This document shows, in pieces, positions 15,432 to 26,100 of a stretch of DNA of 64,000 bases (the stretch's first letter is position 1; each line of letters starts with the position of its first letter). The notes under the pieces were generated by a model. It was given only the letters and a program-made list of their open reading frames with translations, was not told the DNA's origin and did not search any database. The position numbers were made by a program, and so were the translations under genes. This DNA comes from Facklamia miroungae (lineage in GTDB: Bacteria > Bacillota > Bacilli > Lactobacillales > Aerococcaceae): assembly GCF_012396555.1 (NCBI RefSeq), contig NZ_JAAXPS010000001.1, positions 62,001 through 126,000 on the forward strand, written 5' to 3'.

Positions 15432-16622
15432 TTTTTTACCGAGTGTTTGATAGAAGAGTTTTACCATGTGTTTGAAATTTTTGCGGGCATCAAGGACGGA
15501 TTGGTTTATTTTCATTAGTTGATAGTGTCTTAAGTCATTTCTAAAAAATTGTATATATTGCTTGGCAAAGTCTCTGAGGTCCTTTTGTAAAGAAGGATCA
15601 AATTGTTTAAACTGACTATGAGCTTTGTTTAAATAAAAGGTTGGTTGACTGATTAATTGATTAATAGATTGGACTTCACAAGCATCAATTAAGGCAATGA
15701 ATGCATTAATAATGCGCTTACGACGTGCTGGTGAATTTCGCAGAATCCAGTTTTTGTTAATTTGGTTGATTGTTTGACTCGTTAGAGTTAATTGTTCAGC
15801 TCTTTGAAATTGTTTACGGTCTATTTGCCAAAAAGCTACATTATGTTGAAGGATTCCTCTTTTTTTACTTTTAATAATAATCGCCTTGCGATCATGAAAA
15901 AGAAGGTTGCCTATGATACTTTCCTCTGGAATGATTCGAATGTGCTTTTGATTAATACGTTTCATCTTATCTTGGCGTAGGTTTACGGTATGAAAGCCTG
16001 GAGCATCTAGTGTATAGATAAGTTTTATTTTATCAATAGCAGTTAATGGCATTTGACTTGCTGCATAGAGTGCTAAATGTCCACCCTTTGAATGTCCGCC
16101 CAAAATAAAATAGGCATGGGGGAAAGTTTTATTGACTTTCTCTAGATACTGACTGGCAATAATTTGGGCAGGAATGCTAGATTGATAGGTAAGGATAAGG
16201 TCTTCTTTCCAACCGACTATCATATCGTCAGTCCCACGAAAAGATACAAAGATATAATTATTTCCTAAATCGACTAATAAAAAAGCTGATTGTGTTCCAA
16301 TTTTGGTATCAATTGAGTTTAAATAGCCGCTTATTCTTAAATCTTTAAACCGAGCATAATTTCCGATATTTTTAATTAATTGACTTCTGAAAGGATTAGC
16401 CATTGTTTTGTCATTTTCTTGAAAATAGTGGTTATAGGGTTGATAAAGCTTGGCAAGATGTTTAAAAGTTAAACCCTCTTTAAAATCCATTGAATCGCTG
16501 AAAAAGCGATCTATAGGGAGGTAGGTGATTTCCAATAAGATAGCAGCGTCTAATTCGTTAAAGGCTTCTTGCTCGAAAGTGAGATGACCGTATTGATCTA
16601 AATAAGAAAATAAAGCTGTCAT
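15429..16622 (-). CDS. DUF2974 (Mbeg1-like) alpha/beta hydrolase
   Basis: 397-residue protein with a lipase-like fold. The nucleophile elbow is GGHSKGGHLALYA (about residues 178-190), preceded by the oxyanion region VSFRGTDDMIVGWKEDL near 125. DUF2974 proteins occur widely in Lactobacillales; no substrate is agreed. No signal peptide is visible, so it is probably cytosolic. The long C-terminal part (about 260-397) is helical and basic. The ATG follows GAGGAGGT on the minus strand. Convergent with the floA operon. Confidence 0.85.
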   Translation of the reverse strand: MTALFSYLDQYGHLTFEQEAFNELDAAILLEITYLPIDRFFSDSMDFKEGLTFKHLAKLYQPYNHYFQENDKTMANPFRSQLIKNIGNYARFKDLRISGYLNSIDTKIGTQSAFLLVDLGNNYIFVSFRGTDDMIVGWKEDLILTYQSSIPAQIIASQYLEKVNKTFPHAYFILGGHSKGGHLALYAASQMPLTAIDKIKLIYTLDAPGFHTVNLRQDKMKRINQKHIRIIPEESIIGNLLFHDRKAIIIKSKKRGILQHNVAFWQIDRKQFQRAEQLTLTSQTINQINKNWILRNSPARRKRIINAFIALIDACEVQSINQLISQPTFYLNKAHSQFKQFDPSLQKDLRDFAKQYIQFFRNDLRHYQLMKINQSVLDARKNFKHMVKLFYQTLGKK

Positions 16623-16731
16623 ATATGTACCTCCTCATTCGTAGTTTAGCTGAATCTTAGCTAACAAATCAAATAAGGTGATCTAAATGAGAGAATTTAT
16701 CTTTCTGAGACTAAAAAAGTTTAAAATTTAT

Positions 16732-16760
16732 TTGCATTTTTTAACTGGATAGCTTATATT
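16732..16760 (+). promoter_or_regulatory. rpsB promoter
   Basis: TTGCAT (16732-16737) and TATATT (16755-16760) are 17 bp apart. Transcription would start near 16767, leaving a leader of about 110 nt before rpsB. Confidence 0.7.
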
Positions 16761-16763
16761 ATT

Positions 16764-16838
16764 AAGAGTGCTTATGCACAATTCACACGCTCGCTGATAG
16801 TTACTAGGGTGCTCTTATGAGTCTAATGACTAGTTGAA
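16764..16838 (+). promoter_or_regulatory. Structured 5' leader of rpsB, possible S2 autoregulation site
   Basis: The leader can fold: AAGAG (16764-16768) with CTCTT (16812-16816), a GTGC-TTAT-GCAC hairpin (16768-16779) and AGTC-TAAT-GACT near 16820-16831. Ribosomal protein operons are often repressed by one product binding the leader. S2 doing so here is inference from position and structure. Confidence 0.4.
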
Positions 16839-16878
16839 GCTAGCGGAGGAAAATAAAAAACCAAAAGGAGATTTTATC

Positions 16879-17685
16879 ATGGCAGTTATTTCAATGAAAC
16901 AATTGTTAGAAGCTGGTGTTCACTTTGGACACCAAACTCGTCGCTGGAACCCTAAAATGAAACGTTATATCTTTACAGAGCGTAATGGTATTTACATTAT
17001 TGACTTACAAAAAACTGTAAAGTTAGTTGACGATGCTTATAATTTCATGCGTGATGCAGTTGCTGATGGAGGAGTTGCTTTGTTCGTTGGAACTAAAAAG
17101 CAAGCCCAACAAGCAATTGAAGAACAAGCTGAACGTGCCGGTCAATATTACATTAACCACCGTTGGTTAGGTGGCTTATTGACAAACTGGGATACCATTC
17201 AAGGTCGTATTCGTCGTCTAAAAGCTTTAGAGCAAATGGAAGTTGACGGAACGTTTGATGTGCTTCCTAAAAAAGAAGTTGGTGAGTTACGTAAAGAGTG
17301 GGATCGTTTAGAGAAATTCTTAGGTGGAATTAAAGATATGCCAAGAATTCCGGATGTTATTTTCATTGTTGATCCCCGTAAAGAACGTATTGCGGTTCAA
17401 GAAGCACGTAAATTGAATATTCCAATCGTAGCAATGGTGGATACTAACTGTGATCCAGATGAGATCGATTATGTTATTCCAGCAAACGATGATGCTATTC
17501 GTGCAATTAAATTAATTACTCAAGCAATGGCTGAAGCTACGATCGAAGCAAATCAAGGTCAAATTGACGTTGATGCAGAAGAGCAAGGTGATAGCGAATT
17601 CTTTGATAACTTATTTGATAATAAAGAAGAAAATACAGAATCAAAAGAAGAAGCTGAAAGCCAAGAAGCGACTGAAGCTGAATAA
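16879..17685 (+). CDS. rpsB: 30S ribosomal protein S2
   Basis: 268 residues beginning [25 protein letters not shown] pattern (start motif [14 protein letters not shown] near residues 15-28), as in all bacterial S2 proteins. S2 binds the 30S head-body junction and is needed for S1 docking. The acidic C-terminal tail of about 40 residues is a common low-GC Gram-positive variant. The start is ATG 16879 behind AAAAGGAG; a longer frame begins at 16834 but adds 15 non-conserved residues. A terminator separates it from tsf, yet the order rpsB-tsf-pyrH-frr is the classic one. Confidence 0.97.
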   Translation: MAVISMKQLLEAGVHFGHQTRRWNPKMKRYIFTERNGIYIIDLQKTVKLVDDAYNFMRDAVADGGVALFVGTKKQAQQAIEEQAERAGQYYINHRWLGGLLTNWDTIQGRIRRLKALEQMEVDGTFDVLPKKEVGELRKEWDRLEKFLGGIKDMPRIPDVIFIVDPRKERIAVQEARKLNIPIVAMVDTNCDPDEIDYVIPANDDAIRAIKLITQAMAEATIEANQGQIDVDAEEQGDSEFFDNLFDNKEENTESKEEAESQEATEAE

Positions 17686-17697
17686 ATAAACGAAGAG

Positions 17698-17740
17698 AAA
17701 GCTGTCAAAAGTTGCTAAGCACCTTTTTGACGGCTTTTTT
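17698..17740 (+). terminator. Terminator after rpsB
   Basis: AAAGCTGTCAAAA and TTTTTGACGGCTTT pair with one mismatch and are followed by T6. It may be partial, allowing more S2 than EF-Ts message. Confidence 0.8.
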
Positions 17741-17761
17741 ATGAAAATACCCAGATAAAGC

Positions 17762-17790
17762 TTTAGCAAGCTGAATAAATTTGATATAAT
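17762..17790 (+). promoter_or_regulatory. tsf promoter
   Basis: TTTAGC (17762-17767), 17-bp spacer, TATAAT (17785-17790), with TG one base upstream of the -10 (extended -10). Confidence 0.7.
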
Positions 17791-17838
17791 ATTCGAGGTA
17801 GCACACTACAGTATGAATTTCCAAGGAGGATTTTATAG

Positions 17839-18720
17839 ATGGCAAATGTAACTGCAAAACAAGTAAAAGAATTACGTGATATGACGGGTGTCGGAATGAT
17901 GGATGCTAAGAAAGCTTTAGTTGAAGTTGATGGAGATATAGATAAAGCTGTCGATTTATTACGTGAAAAAGGACTTGCAAAAGCTGCTAAAAAAGCAGAT
18001 CGTATCGCCGCAGAAGGTTTAACTGCAAGTTATGTTAGTGGAAACACAGCTGCTTTAGTTGAAGTAAACTCTGAAACAGACTTTGTTTCAAAAAATGATA
18101 AATTCATTAAACTAGTTAACGATATCGTTAAAGCTGTTGCGGAAGGTAAACCAGCAGATATGGAAGCAGCGAATGCCTTGGAAGTTAATGGACAAACAAT
18201 CGCAGAATATATTACTGAATCGACTTTAGTAATTGGTGAAAAAATTTCATTCCGTCGTTTTGCACTTTTAAACAAGTCGGATGATGATGTCTTCGGTGAA
18301 TATTCTCACCAAGGAGGACGCATTGGTGTCTTAACGGTTGTATCTGGTTCTCAAGATGAAGTTGTGGCAAAAGATATTGCTATGCACGTTGCAGCAATCA
18401 ACCCTAAATACTTAAATCGTGAAGACGTAGATGCTGATGTAATTGAACGTGAAAAAGCCGTACAACGTGAACTCACTCTCAACGAAGGTAAACCAGAAAA
18501 CATTGTTGATAAGATTGTTGAAGGTCGTATGAATAAGTTTTATGGCGAGATCGTGTTAAACGAACAAGCTTTTGTTAAAGATGGCGACCAAAAAGTAGCC
18601 GATTATGTGGGCGCTAAAGGTGGTAAAGTAACTGATTATGTACGTTTTGAAGTTGGAGAAGGAATCGAAAAACGTAAAGACAACTTTGCCGAAGAAGTAG
18701 CTGCTCAAATGGGTAAATAG
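17839..18720 (+). CDS. tsf: Elongation factor Ts
   Basis: Guanine nucleotide exchange factor that recycles EF-Tu-GDP during translation. 293 residues: an N-terminal UBA-like domain (about 1-55, with [18 protein letters not shown]) and the core, whose signature [10 protein letters not shown] lies near residues 80-89 and contacts EF-Tu. Length is the family norm. ATG with AAGGAGG. It has its own promoter and is followed by a strong terminator before pyrH. Confidence 0.97.
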   Translation: MANVTAKQVKELRDMTGVGMMDAKKALVEVDGDIDKAVDLLREKGLAKAAKKADRIAAEGLTASYVSGNTAALVEVNSETDFVSKNDKFIKLVNDIVKAVAEGKPADMEAANALEVNGQTIAEYITESTLVIGEKISFRRFALLNKSDDDVFGEYSHQGGRIGVLTVVSGSQDEVVAKDIAMHVAAINPKYLNREDVDADVIEREKAVQRELTLNEGKPENIVDKIVEGRMNKFYGEIVLNEQAFVKDGDQKVADYVGAKGGKVTDYVRFEVGEGIEKRKDNFAEEVAAQMGK

Positions 18721-18738
18721 TTTACAGTATTTAATAGG

Positions 18739-18765
18739 GACCCCAGTTTTTGCTGGGGTCTTTTT
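18739..18765 (+). terminator. Terminator after tsf
   Basis: GACCCCAG / CTGGGGTC with a six-base loop, then TTTTT. Confidence 0.85.
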
Positions 18766-18788
18766 AAAGGAAAAGAAGGGTGAGAAAG

Positions 18789-19517
18789 ATGGTAAAGACA
18801 AAATATCAAAGAGCAATTTTAAAACTAAGCGGTGAAGCTTTGGCAGGTCAAAATGGCTTTGGAATTGATCCAGCAACTGTTCGTTCCATTACACAAGAAC
18901 TTAAAGAAGTTCACCAACTAGGTATTGAAATAGCAATTGTAGTTGGCGGAGGAAATATATGGCGCGGTTCCATCGGGGCCGAAATGGGTATGGACCGTGC
19001 GCAGGCAGATTATATGGGTATGTTGGCCACTGTAATGAACGCTTTATCCCTACAAGATGCCTTAGAAAACCTTGATGTCCCTTCTCGTGTACAGACTTCA
19101 ATTGAGATGCGGGCAGTAGCAGAACCTTATATCCGTCGAAAAGCTATTCGCCACCTTCAAAAGGGTAGAGTGGTTATTTTTGCTGGTGGTACCGGCAATC
19201 CATACTTCACTACAGATACAACCGCGGCTTTAAGAGCTGCTGAAATCGAAGCAGATGTTATTCTAATGGCCAAGAACAATGTGGACGGCGTTTATAGCGC
19301 AGATCCAAAAACTGACCAAACAGCCACTAAGTTTGAGAATTTAACTCACCTCGATGTCATTTCTAAAGGTCTAAAGGTAATGGATTCCACTGCTTCTTCA
19401 TTAAGTATGGATAATAATATACCTTTGGTTGTTTTCAATTTAAACGTTCCTGGTAATATTAAACGTGTAGTAATGGGAGAAAATATAGGAACAACGGTCG
19501 GCAATAAGAAAAATTAG
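18789..19517 (+). CDS. pyrH: Uridylate kinase (UMP kinase)
   Basis: Phosphorylates UMP to UDP in pyrimidine nucleotide synthesis. 242 residues of the amino-acid-kinase fold: [11 protein letters not shown] near the start, [10 protein letters not shown] near 55, and [20 protein letters not shown] (UMP/ATP-binding region) near 135. I chose ATG 18789, eight bases after AAGGG. A GTG at 18780 would add three residues. No independent promoter is obvious; the upstream terminator may leak. Confidence 0.96.
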   Translation: MVKTKYQRAILKLSGEALAGQNGFGIDPATVRSITQELKEVHQLGIEIAIVVGGGNIWRGSIGAEMGMDRAQADYMGMLATVMNALSLQDALENLDVPSRVQTSIEMRAVAEPYIRRKAIRHLQKGRVVIFAGGTGNPYFTTDTTAALRAAEIEADVILMAKNNVDGVYSADPKTDQTATKFENLTHLDVISKGLKVMDSTASSLSMDNNIPLVVFNLNVPGNIKRVVMGENIGTTVGNKKN

Positions 19518-19585
19518 TCTGACTTTCCTAAGAAAGTTGAATTGTGCTATAATAAGTTAAGTATGGAATTTATAGGAGGAAGAAG

Positions 19586-20146
19586 ATGACTGCCGATACT
19601 TTGTTAAAAAACACTGAAAACCGTATGCAGAAATCAATTGAAGCTTATCAGCGAGAATTAGGAACAATCCGTGCAGGTGTAGCAAACGCTAGTATTTTAG
19701 ACCGCGTGATGGTGGAATATTATGGCACTCCAACAGCTCTTAATCAATTGGCTTCGATTAATACACCTGAAGCTAGAATGTTGATGATTTCACCTTACGA
19801 TAAAGGTTCTCTTGCGGATATTGAACGCGCGATTATGATGAGTGATGTGGGAATTACTCCAACTAACGATGGCGAAGTCATTCGATTAGTTATTCCTGCT
19901 CTAACTAAAGATCGTCGTGAAGAGTTAGTTAAAGTTGTGGGAAAAGAGCAAGAATCTGCAAAAGTTTCAGTCCGAAACATTCGTCGTGATGCAATGGATG
20001 AAGCCAAAAAGTTAGAAAAAGATAGTGAAATTACTGAAGACGATTTGAAGCGATATGAAAAAGATATTCAAAAGTTAACCGATAATGCCACCAAGGAAAT
20101 TGACAAGCTTACTGCTGAAAAAGAAGATGAGATTAGAAATAACTAA
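19586..20146 (+). CDS. frr: Ribosome recycling factor
   Basis: Splits post-termination ribosomes together with EF-G. 186 residues, the standard length, with the three-helix bundle and the hinge region. Conserved positions include [19 protein letters not shown] (about 29-47) and the C-terminal [14 protein letters not shown] segment. ATG with AGGAGGAAG. An extended -10 (TGCTATAAT) lies about 30 bp upstream, suggesting a local promoter. Confidence 0.96.
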   Translation: MTADTLLKNTENRMQKSIEAYQRELGTIRAGVANASILDRVMVEYYGTPTALNQLASINTPEARMLMISPYDKGSLADIERAIMMSDVGITPTNDGEVIRLVIPALTKDRREELVKVVGKEQESAKVSVRNIRRDAMDEAKKLEKDSEITEDDLKRYEKDIQKLTDNATKEIDKLTAEKEDEIRNN

Positions 20147-20159
20147 TAAGTTGGTAATC

Positions 20160-20193
20160 AAATCAAGTCAAGACAGTCTTGACTTGATTTTTT
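20160..20193 (+). terminator. Terminator after frr
   Basis: AATCAAGTCAAGAC and GTCTTGACTTGATT form a long stem with a tight loop, followed by a T-run. Confidence 0.85.
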
Positions 20194-20303
20194 AATATTC
20201 AAAATTAGTTCTTATCTCCCATAGTATTCATTCAATTCCATTTCTCTCTTAACTTCTTTCTGCTATAATTAATGAGTATCTACCTCATTGAAAGGAAACA
20301 ATT

Positions 20304-21026
20304 ATGGATTTAAATAAGATAAATATTCCACAGCATGTAGCTATCATTATGGATGGTAATGGTCGATGGGCTAAAAAGCGTTTCTTACCGCGAGTGATGG
20401 GACATAAAAAAGGTGTTGAAACGATCAAAAAAATCACCATCCGAGCGCATCAATTAGAGATTAAAGTTTTAACCGTTTATGCTTTTTCTACTGAAAATTG
20501 GGCGCGGCCAGAAGAGGAAGTAAATTATTTGATGTCTTTACCTAAAGATTTCTTCGATTCTTTCATGCCCGAATTGATGCAAAACAATGTGAAAGTTACC
20601 TATATAGGTAATGCAGATCCTTTACCTGAAGAAACGAAAGCGATTTTAGATAAAGCTATAGAAAAGACGAAAGAAAATACGGGTCTTATCCTTAACATCG
20701 CTTTGAATTATGGTGGGCGCCAGGAGTTGGTTGAAGGCATAAAAGCCATTAGTCAAGCGGTCCTTAATCATGATATAAAGCCTGAGGAAATTAATGAGGA
20801 TCTAATTAGTAGTACTTTGATGACTCAACATTTGGGTGATTTTTCTGAGCCCGATTTAATGATTCGAACATCTGGAGAATTAAGGCTCAGTAACTTTTTA
20901 TTATGGCAGATTGCCTACAGTGAATTTTACTTTACCGATATTTTATGGCCAGATTTTTCGCCAGCTGATTTTGATCAAGCAATCGAAGAGTATAGTAAAA
21001 GACAGAGAAGGTTTGGCAAGATCTAA
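20304..21026 (+). CDS. uppS: Undecaprenyl diphosphate synthase (cis-isoprenyl transferase)
   Basis: Makes the C55 lipid carrier used for peptidoglycan and teichoic acid export. 240 residues of the UPP synthase family. The catalytic Asp lies in IIMDGNGRWAKKR (near residue 17), YAFSTENWARP binds substrate near 65, and RTSGELRLSNFLLWQ and the terminal Glu-rich region complete the active site. ATG with GAAAGGA. An extended -10 (TGCTATAAT) precedes it. First gene of uppS-cdsA-rseP. Confidence 0.96.
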   Translation: MDLNKINIPQHVAIIMDGNGRWAKKRFLPRVMGHKKGVETIKKITIRAHQLEIKVLTVYAFSTENWARPEEEVNYLMSLPKDFFDSFMPELMQNNVKVTYIGNADPLPEETKAILDKAIEKTKENTGLILNIALNYGGRQELVEGIKAISQAVLNHDIKPEEINEDLISSTLMTQHLGDFSEPDLMIRTSGELRLSNFLLWQIAYSEFYFTDILWPDFSPADFDQAIEEYSKRQRRFGKI

Positions 21027-21053
21027 TAACTTTAGAAAGGAGTAGGGATCGTA

Positions 21054-21851
21054 ATGAAACAAAGAATTATTACAGCGATTATTGGGATCTCTATTTTCAT
21101 ACCATTTGTTATCGTTGGTGGAAGATGGTTTAGTTATGGTGTTTTGATTCTGGGAGCGGTAGCTCTATATGAAATGGCTGAGATGAAAAAAATTGATTAT
21201 TTGAATGAAATTGGTTTAATATCAACTTTAGCTTTATCTTCAGTCCTTTTACCAGAAAAGTATTTTGCTCCTATCTTTTCTAATGCAGATCCGTTGATGA
21301 TTTTCTATTTAGCGGGTATGTTATTACTGATTTTAACTGTTTATAATTATCAACGCTTTAATTTTGTCGATGCCTCTACTTTGATCTTTGCTTCTTTATA
21401 CATTGGTTTTGGTTTTAGGTATTTGATTATGATTCGTGATTTAGGTTTATCCACTATCCTTTATCTTCTGCTAGTTATTTGGTCGACAGATACAGGAGCT
21501 TATCTCATTGGCAGAAAACTCGGTAAACATAAACTGGCTCCTCAAATTAGTCCTAATAAGACTGTAGAGGGAGCTTTAGGTGGAATCCTCACCGCTCTAA
21601 TTGTGACCAGTATCTATGGGTTTTTTTTCACCGTAAAGATTCAAAATCCACAATGTCTTGGTTTTTTAACCATCTTGATCTCTATTTCTGGTCAGTTTGG
21701 AGATTTAGTGGAATCGGCTTATAAAAGGGATTTTGGAGTGAAGGATTCTGGCAAATTGCTTCCAGGACATGGTGGTGTCTTGGATCGCTTTGATTCAACT
21801 ATATTTGCCAGCATCATGTTTGTCGTTTGGAATAATTTTTTAGGTGTTTAA
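21054..21851 (+). CDS. cdsA: Phosphatidate cytidylyltransferase (CDP-diglyceride synthase)
   Basis: Membrane enzyme forming CDP-diacylglycerol from CTP and phosphatidic acid, the branch point for phosphatidylglycerol and cardiolipin. 265 residues with about seven or eight hydrophobic segments. The family signature near the C-terminus is complete: GDLVESAYKRDFGVKDSG followed by PGHGGVLDRFDS. ATG with AAAGGAG, 27 bp after uppS. The order uppS-cdsA-rseP is conserved; dxr, often between cdsA and rseP, is missing. Confidence 0.96.
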   Translation: MKQRIITAIIGISIFIPFVIVGGRWFSYGVLILGAVALYEMAEMKKIDYLNEIGLISTLALSSVLLPEKYFAPIFSNADPLMIFYLAGMLLLILTVYNYQRFNFVDASTLIFASLYIGFGFRYLIMIRDLGLSTILYLLLVIWSTDTGAYLIGRKLGKHKLAPQISPNKTVEGALGGILTALIVTSIYGFFFTVKIQNPQCLGFLTILISISGQFGDLVESAYKRDFGVKDSGKLLPGHGGVLDRFDSTIFASIMFVVWNNFLGV

Positions 21852-21869
21852 TTAGAAATGGGGTAAGTT

Positions 21870-23123
21870 ATGTTAAAGACACTATTAGTTTTTTTAATAA
21901 TATTTTCGATAATTGTCATCATTCATGAGTATGGACATTTATTCTGGGCTAAAAGGGCAGGCATATTAGTTAGAGAATTTTCTTTAGGGATGGGGCCAAA
22001 AATCTTTGCTAAGCAGGCAAAGGATGGCACAACCTATACTATACGTGCATTGCCGATGGGAGGTTATGTTCGATTAGCTGGTTTGAATGAGGAAGCTGAG
22101 GTTCAACCGGGTCAATCGATGGGGTTGACCTTTAATAATGAAAATCAGGTCGTTAGAATTAATTTAAGCGAATCCATTGATATTAACGAATTACCCGTTC
22201 GATTAGATCGAGCGGACTTAGTGAATGATATGGTGGTTGATGTATATGAACAGGGTAAAGAAGAATTAATAACTTATTCGGTTGATAAAGAAGCAGAAAT
22301 TATTGAAAGAGATGGAACAGTTATTCGAGTGGCTCCTTTAGCCAATCGATATGAATCAGCTTCAGTTTTTAATAAAATATTAACCAACTTTGGAGGACCG
22401 CTGAATAATTTTATTTTGTCAATTATCGCTTTTGCAATTGTGGGATTTCTCTTGCCAGGGATACCCACTAATAGTAATCAAATCGGACAAATAGTGGAAA
22501 ATAGTCCTGCTGCTCATGCTGGTTTACAAGCAGGAGATAAGATTACTAGTGTAAATAATCAATCGACGAAGAATTGGCAAGAATTAGTTGATCGAATCGG
22601 AAATTACCCTAAGGAAACGGTTCGTTTAGAAATCCAACGAAACGATCAAGTTATTGAAAAGCAAGTGCAATTAGCTGAGAATGAACAGGGAAATGGCTCT
22701 TTAGGGATCACAATCAGCGAATCGACAGCGATTAAAGATCGATTACTTTTCGGATTCACAGCCACGTATCGCACTTTTATCATGGTCATGTCTGCTCTAG
22801 CAACCCTGTTTACGCGTGGATTTGATTTAAATATGCTGGGTGGACCAGTAGCAATGGCACAAGCAACCAGTACCGTCGCCAATAAAGGAATGATTGACAT
22901 CATTGCTTTTCTTGCTTCACTATCGACCAATCTTGGTATTGTAAACTTATTACCAATACCTGCTTTAGATGGTGGCAAAATTGTTCTCAATTTGATTGAA
23001 CTAGTCAGAGGAAAGCCAATCAGTCAAGAAAAAGAAGGTCTAGTGACCATGGTGGGAGTAGTGCTTGTTTTAATCTTAATGATTGCAGTCACGTGGAATG
23101 ATATTATGCGTGCATTTTTCTAG
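21870..23123 (+). CDS. rseP: RseP/RasP site-2 intramembrane zinc protease
   Basis: Cleaves transmembrane segments of anti-sigma factors, remnant signal peptides or pheromone precursors. 417 residues. The active-site HEYGH (residues 19-23) lies in the first membrane helix. A PDZ domain spans about 200-285 (GQIVENSPAAHAGLQAGDKI), and the third zinc ligand lies in LLPIPALDGG near 365. This is the standard S2P architecture. ATG at 21870, 18 bp after cdsA, with GGGGTAAG. In enterococci the homologue (Eep) processes peptide pheromones; here only the general role can be inferred. Confidence 0.95.
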   Translation: MLKTLLVFLIIFSIIVIIHEYGHLFWAKRAGILVREFSLGMGPKIFAKQAKDGTTYTIRALPMGGYVRLAGLNEEAEVQPGQSMGLTFNNENQVVRINLSESIDINELPVRLDRADLVNDMVVDVYEQGKEELITYSVDKEAEIIERDGTVIRVAPLANRYESASVFNKILTNFGGPLNNFILSIIAFAIVGFLLPGIPTNSNQIGQIVENSPAAHAGLQAGDKITSVNNQSTKNWQELVDRIGNYPKETVRLEIQRNDQVIEKQVQLAENEQGNGSLGITISESTAIKDRLLFGFTATYRTFIMVMSALATLFTRGFDLNMLGGPVAMAQATSTVANKGMIDIIAFLASLSTNLGIVNLLPIPALDGGKIVLNLIELVRGKPISQEKEGLVTMVGVVLVLILMIAVTWNDIMRAFF

Positions 23124-23128
23124 AAGCT

Positions 23129-23161
23129 AAAATCCCTGTCTATTCTATACAGGGATTTTTT
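23129..23161 (+). terminator. Terminator between rseP and polC
   Basis: AAATCCCTG / CAGGGATTT with an eleven-base loop and a T-run that merges into the polC leader. Confidence 0.8.
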
Positions 23162-23184
23162 CAAGTTTGAGAGAAAGGATTTTT

Positions 23185-26100
23185 ATGGGCAAAGAACAAA
23201 CATTATTTGATATTTTATTGGAACAATTAAATATAACAGATCCAGATATTCTAAGCTCCTTAGCGGGTGGTCAAATTGAGCAAGTAGAAGTTCTTGCAAA
23301 TAGTCAATGTTGGAAATTTCATCTAGCTTTTCCAGAACGCATCCACCCAGACCTCTATTTAATTATAATGAAGGCAATGTGTGAGGCTTTTTCCGATATT
23401 GTTAAAACCGAAATATGGTGGCATTTTCAAGCGGATGATCCAAATAATATTCAAATAATTGAAGATTATTGGGAAAAGATTAAAGAAGTTATGATGGATG
23501 AAACACCTTTCTTAAAAATATGTTTACAAGATTCTTCATTTACTTATGATCCGGATACTCAATTACTTGAGATTGGTTTAGCTAGTCAAAGTCAGGTAGA
23601 TATGTTTGACAATAAGTACGACCAAGTAATTAGAAAGTATTTTGAACAGGTTGGATTTGAAGGGGTCACCTTCACTTATTATGTAGACCAAGCGATTAGT
23701 GAAGCAAACCATCAAACGACCAAACAACGGTTAGAAGAACTGGATCAACAAAATTTACTTGCAGCCCTTGAAAATGAAGAAAAGAAACAAGAAAAACAAA
23801 AACAAACTGAAATTTCTCCTGAAGTCAAACCAGTAGGGAAAGAGATACCTAATATCAAACCGACTCCAATTCTTGATTTGCCTGATCATCAATATAAACA
23901 AGTAATTGAAGGTTATGTTTTTGCCAAAGATACTCGGGACTTACGTTCTGGTGAAGTTTTGTCTATCTTGAAATTGACCGATTATACCTCTTCGGTAGCT
24001 GTTAAATTAATATCTGGTAGAAGACTATCGAAAGACCAAATCGAACAGTTCCAAGTGGGCGATTGGTTAAGAATGGAAGGGGATATGGTTCCTGATAATT
24101 ATTCGGGTGAATTCGATTTTAGACCCCGCTCGATCCGGAAACTAAATCCAGCCAAACGTCAAGACACTTTTGAAGGCCAAAAAAGAGTAGAACTCCATCT
24201 CCACTCGAATATGTCTCAAATGGATGCTACTAATACCATTTCTGATTATATTAAAACAGCCGCTCGTTGGGGTCATTCGGCGATAGCTATTACTGATCAT
24301 GCAGGAGCTCAAGCTTTTCCTGAAGCCTATTATGCAGGCAAAGAGAATCAGATCAAAGTGATTTACGGAATTGAAGCGAATATTGTTAATGATGGAGAAG
24401 AAGTAGCATATAATGAGCGTGATCTAGATCTATCTGAAGCTAATTATGTAGTTTTTGATGTGGAAACAACAGGTCTTTCTTCAGTTTATGACCGAATGAT
24501 CGAATTAGCCGCTGTCAAAATGCATAAAGGAAATGTAATTGATACCTTTGAGGCTTTCATTAATCCTGGTCACCCCTTATCTTCATTCACAACTGAGTTA
24601 ACTGGCATTACAGATGCCATGTTAGAAGGTGCACCTAGTGAAGAAGACGTTGTCAATGAGTTTTTAGAATTTACTAAGGATACGATTCTCGTTGCACACA
24701 ACGCTTCTTTTGACATGGGCTTTATTAATCAAGCTTATGTCCGTCATGGTTTTGCAAAGACGGACTTACCAGTCATCGATACCTTAGCACTCTCTAGGTT
24801 GGTTAATCCCCACATGAAAGGACACCGTCTGAATAATCTTGCTAAACATTATGGAGTCAATTTAGAACAACATCATCGAGCCATATATGATTCAGAGACA
24901 ACTGGACATATTTTGTTCAAGCTTTTAGAACAAGCCAATGACCAGTATCAAATGACTCATCACTATATGTTGAATCAAGAAATGGGTAAAGGGGATGCCT
25001 ATAAACAAGTGCGTCCTTTTCATGCAACCTTAATAGCCAAAAATCAAGCAGGACTCAAAGATTTATTTAAATTAATTTCTATCTCTAATGTCGATTATTT
25101 CTACCGCGAACCTCGGATCCCGCGTTCTGTTTTAAATCAATACCGTGAAAATTTATTGGTAGGATCTGGCTGTTCCGATGGTGAAGTTTTTATGACTCTT
25201 ATGCAAAAAGGCTACCAAGAAGCCAGTGAGTTAGTAGCATATTATGATTATTTAGAAATTCAGCCACCTTCTGTTTATGATCGTTTGATTGAAGAAAGCC
25301 TAATCAGGTCACGTGAGGACCTGTTTAAAATAATGCAGGAAATGGTTAAATTAGCCAATGAACATAATAAGCTATTGGTGGCTACCGGAGACGTTCACTA
25401 TCTTGAAGAAAGAGATTCAGTTTATCGTGAGATATTATTAAAGTCTCTAAAACGTAATGCCAATCGTGATTTGCATTTTCCTCCTTTGCATTTCAGGACG
25501 ACCAATGAGATGGTAGAAGAATTTTCTTTCTTAGGAAAAGAACTTGCTTATGAATTAGTGGTGACGAACTCAAATAAAATTGCTGATTTGGTGCAAGATG
25601 ATATTGAAGTTATCCACTCTAAATTATTCACCCCCAATATCGAAGGTTCGGATCAGAAAATACGTGATTTGGCCTATGGGAAGGCTTATGAAATGTATGG
25701 TAATCCTTTACCTGAATTGATTGAAAAACGATTGGAAAAAGAGCTACATTCAATTATTTCCAATGGTTTCGCCGTTATTTATTTAATTTCGCAAAAGTTA
25801 GTTTTAAAATCCAATCAAGATGGGTACTTAGTAGGATCACGTGGGTCGGTGGGATCAAGTTTCGTAGCAACGATGACAGGGATTACAGAAGTCAATCCAC
25901 TAGCACCCCATTATTATTGTCCAGACTGTCATTTTAATGAATTCTTTACCGATGGTTCAGTAGGTTCCGGATTTGATCTTCCCGTTAAAGACTGTCCTTC
26001 TTGTGGTAAAGAATTAAAACGGGACGGTCAAGATATTCCTTTTGAAACCTTCTTAGGTTTTAAAGGAGATAAGGTTCCGGATATCGATTTAAATTTTTCA

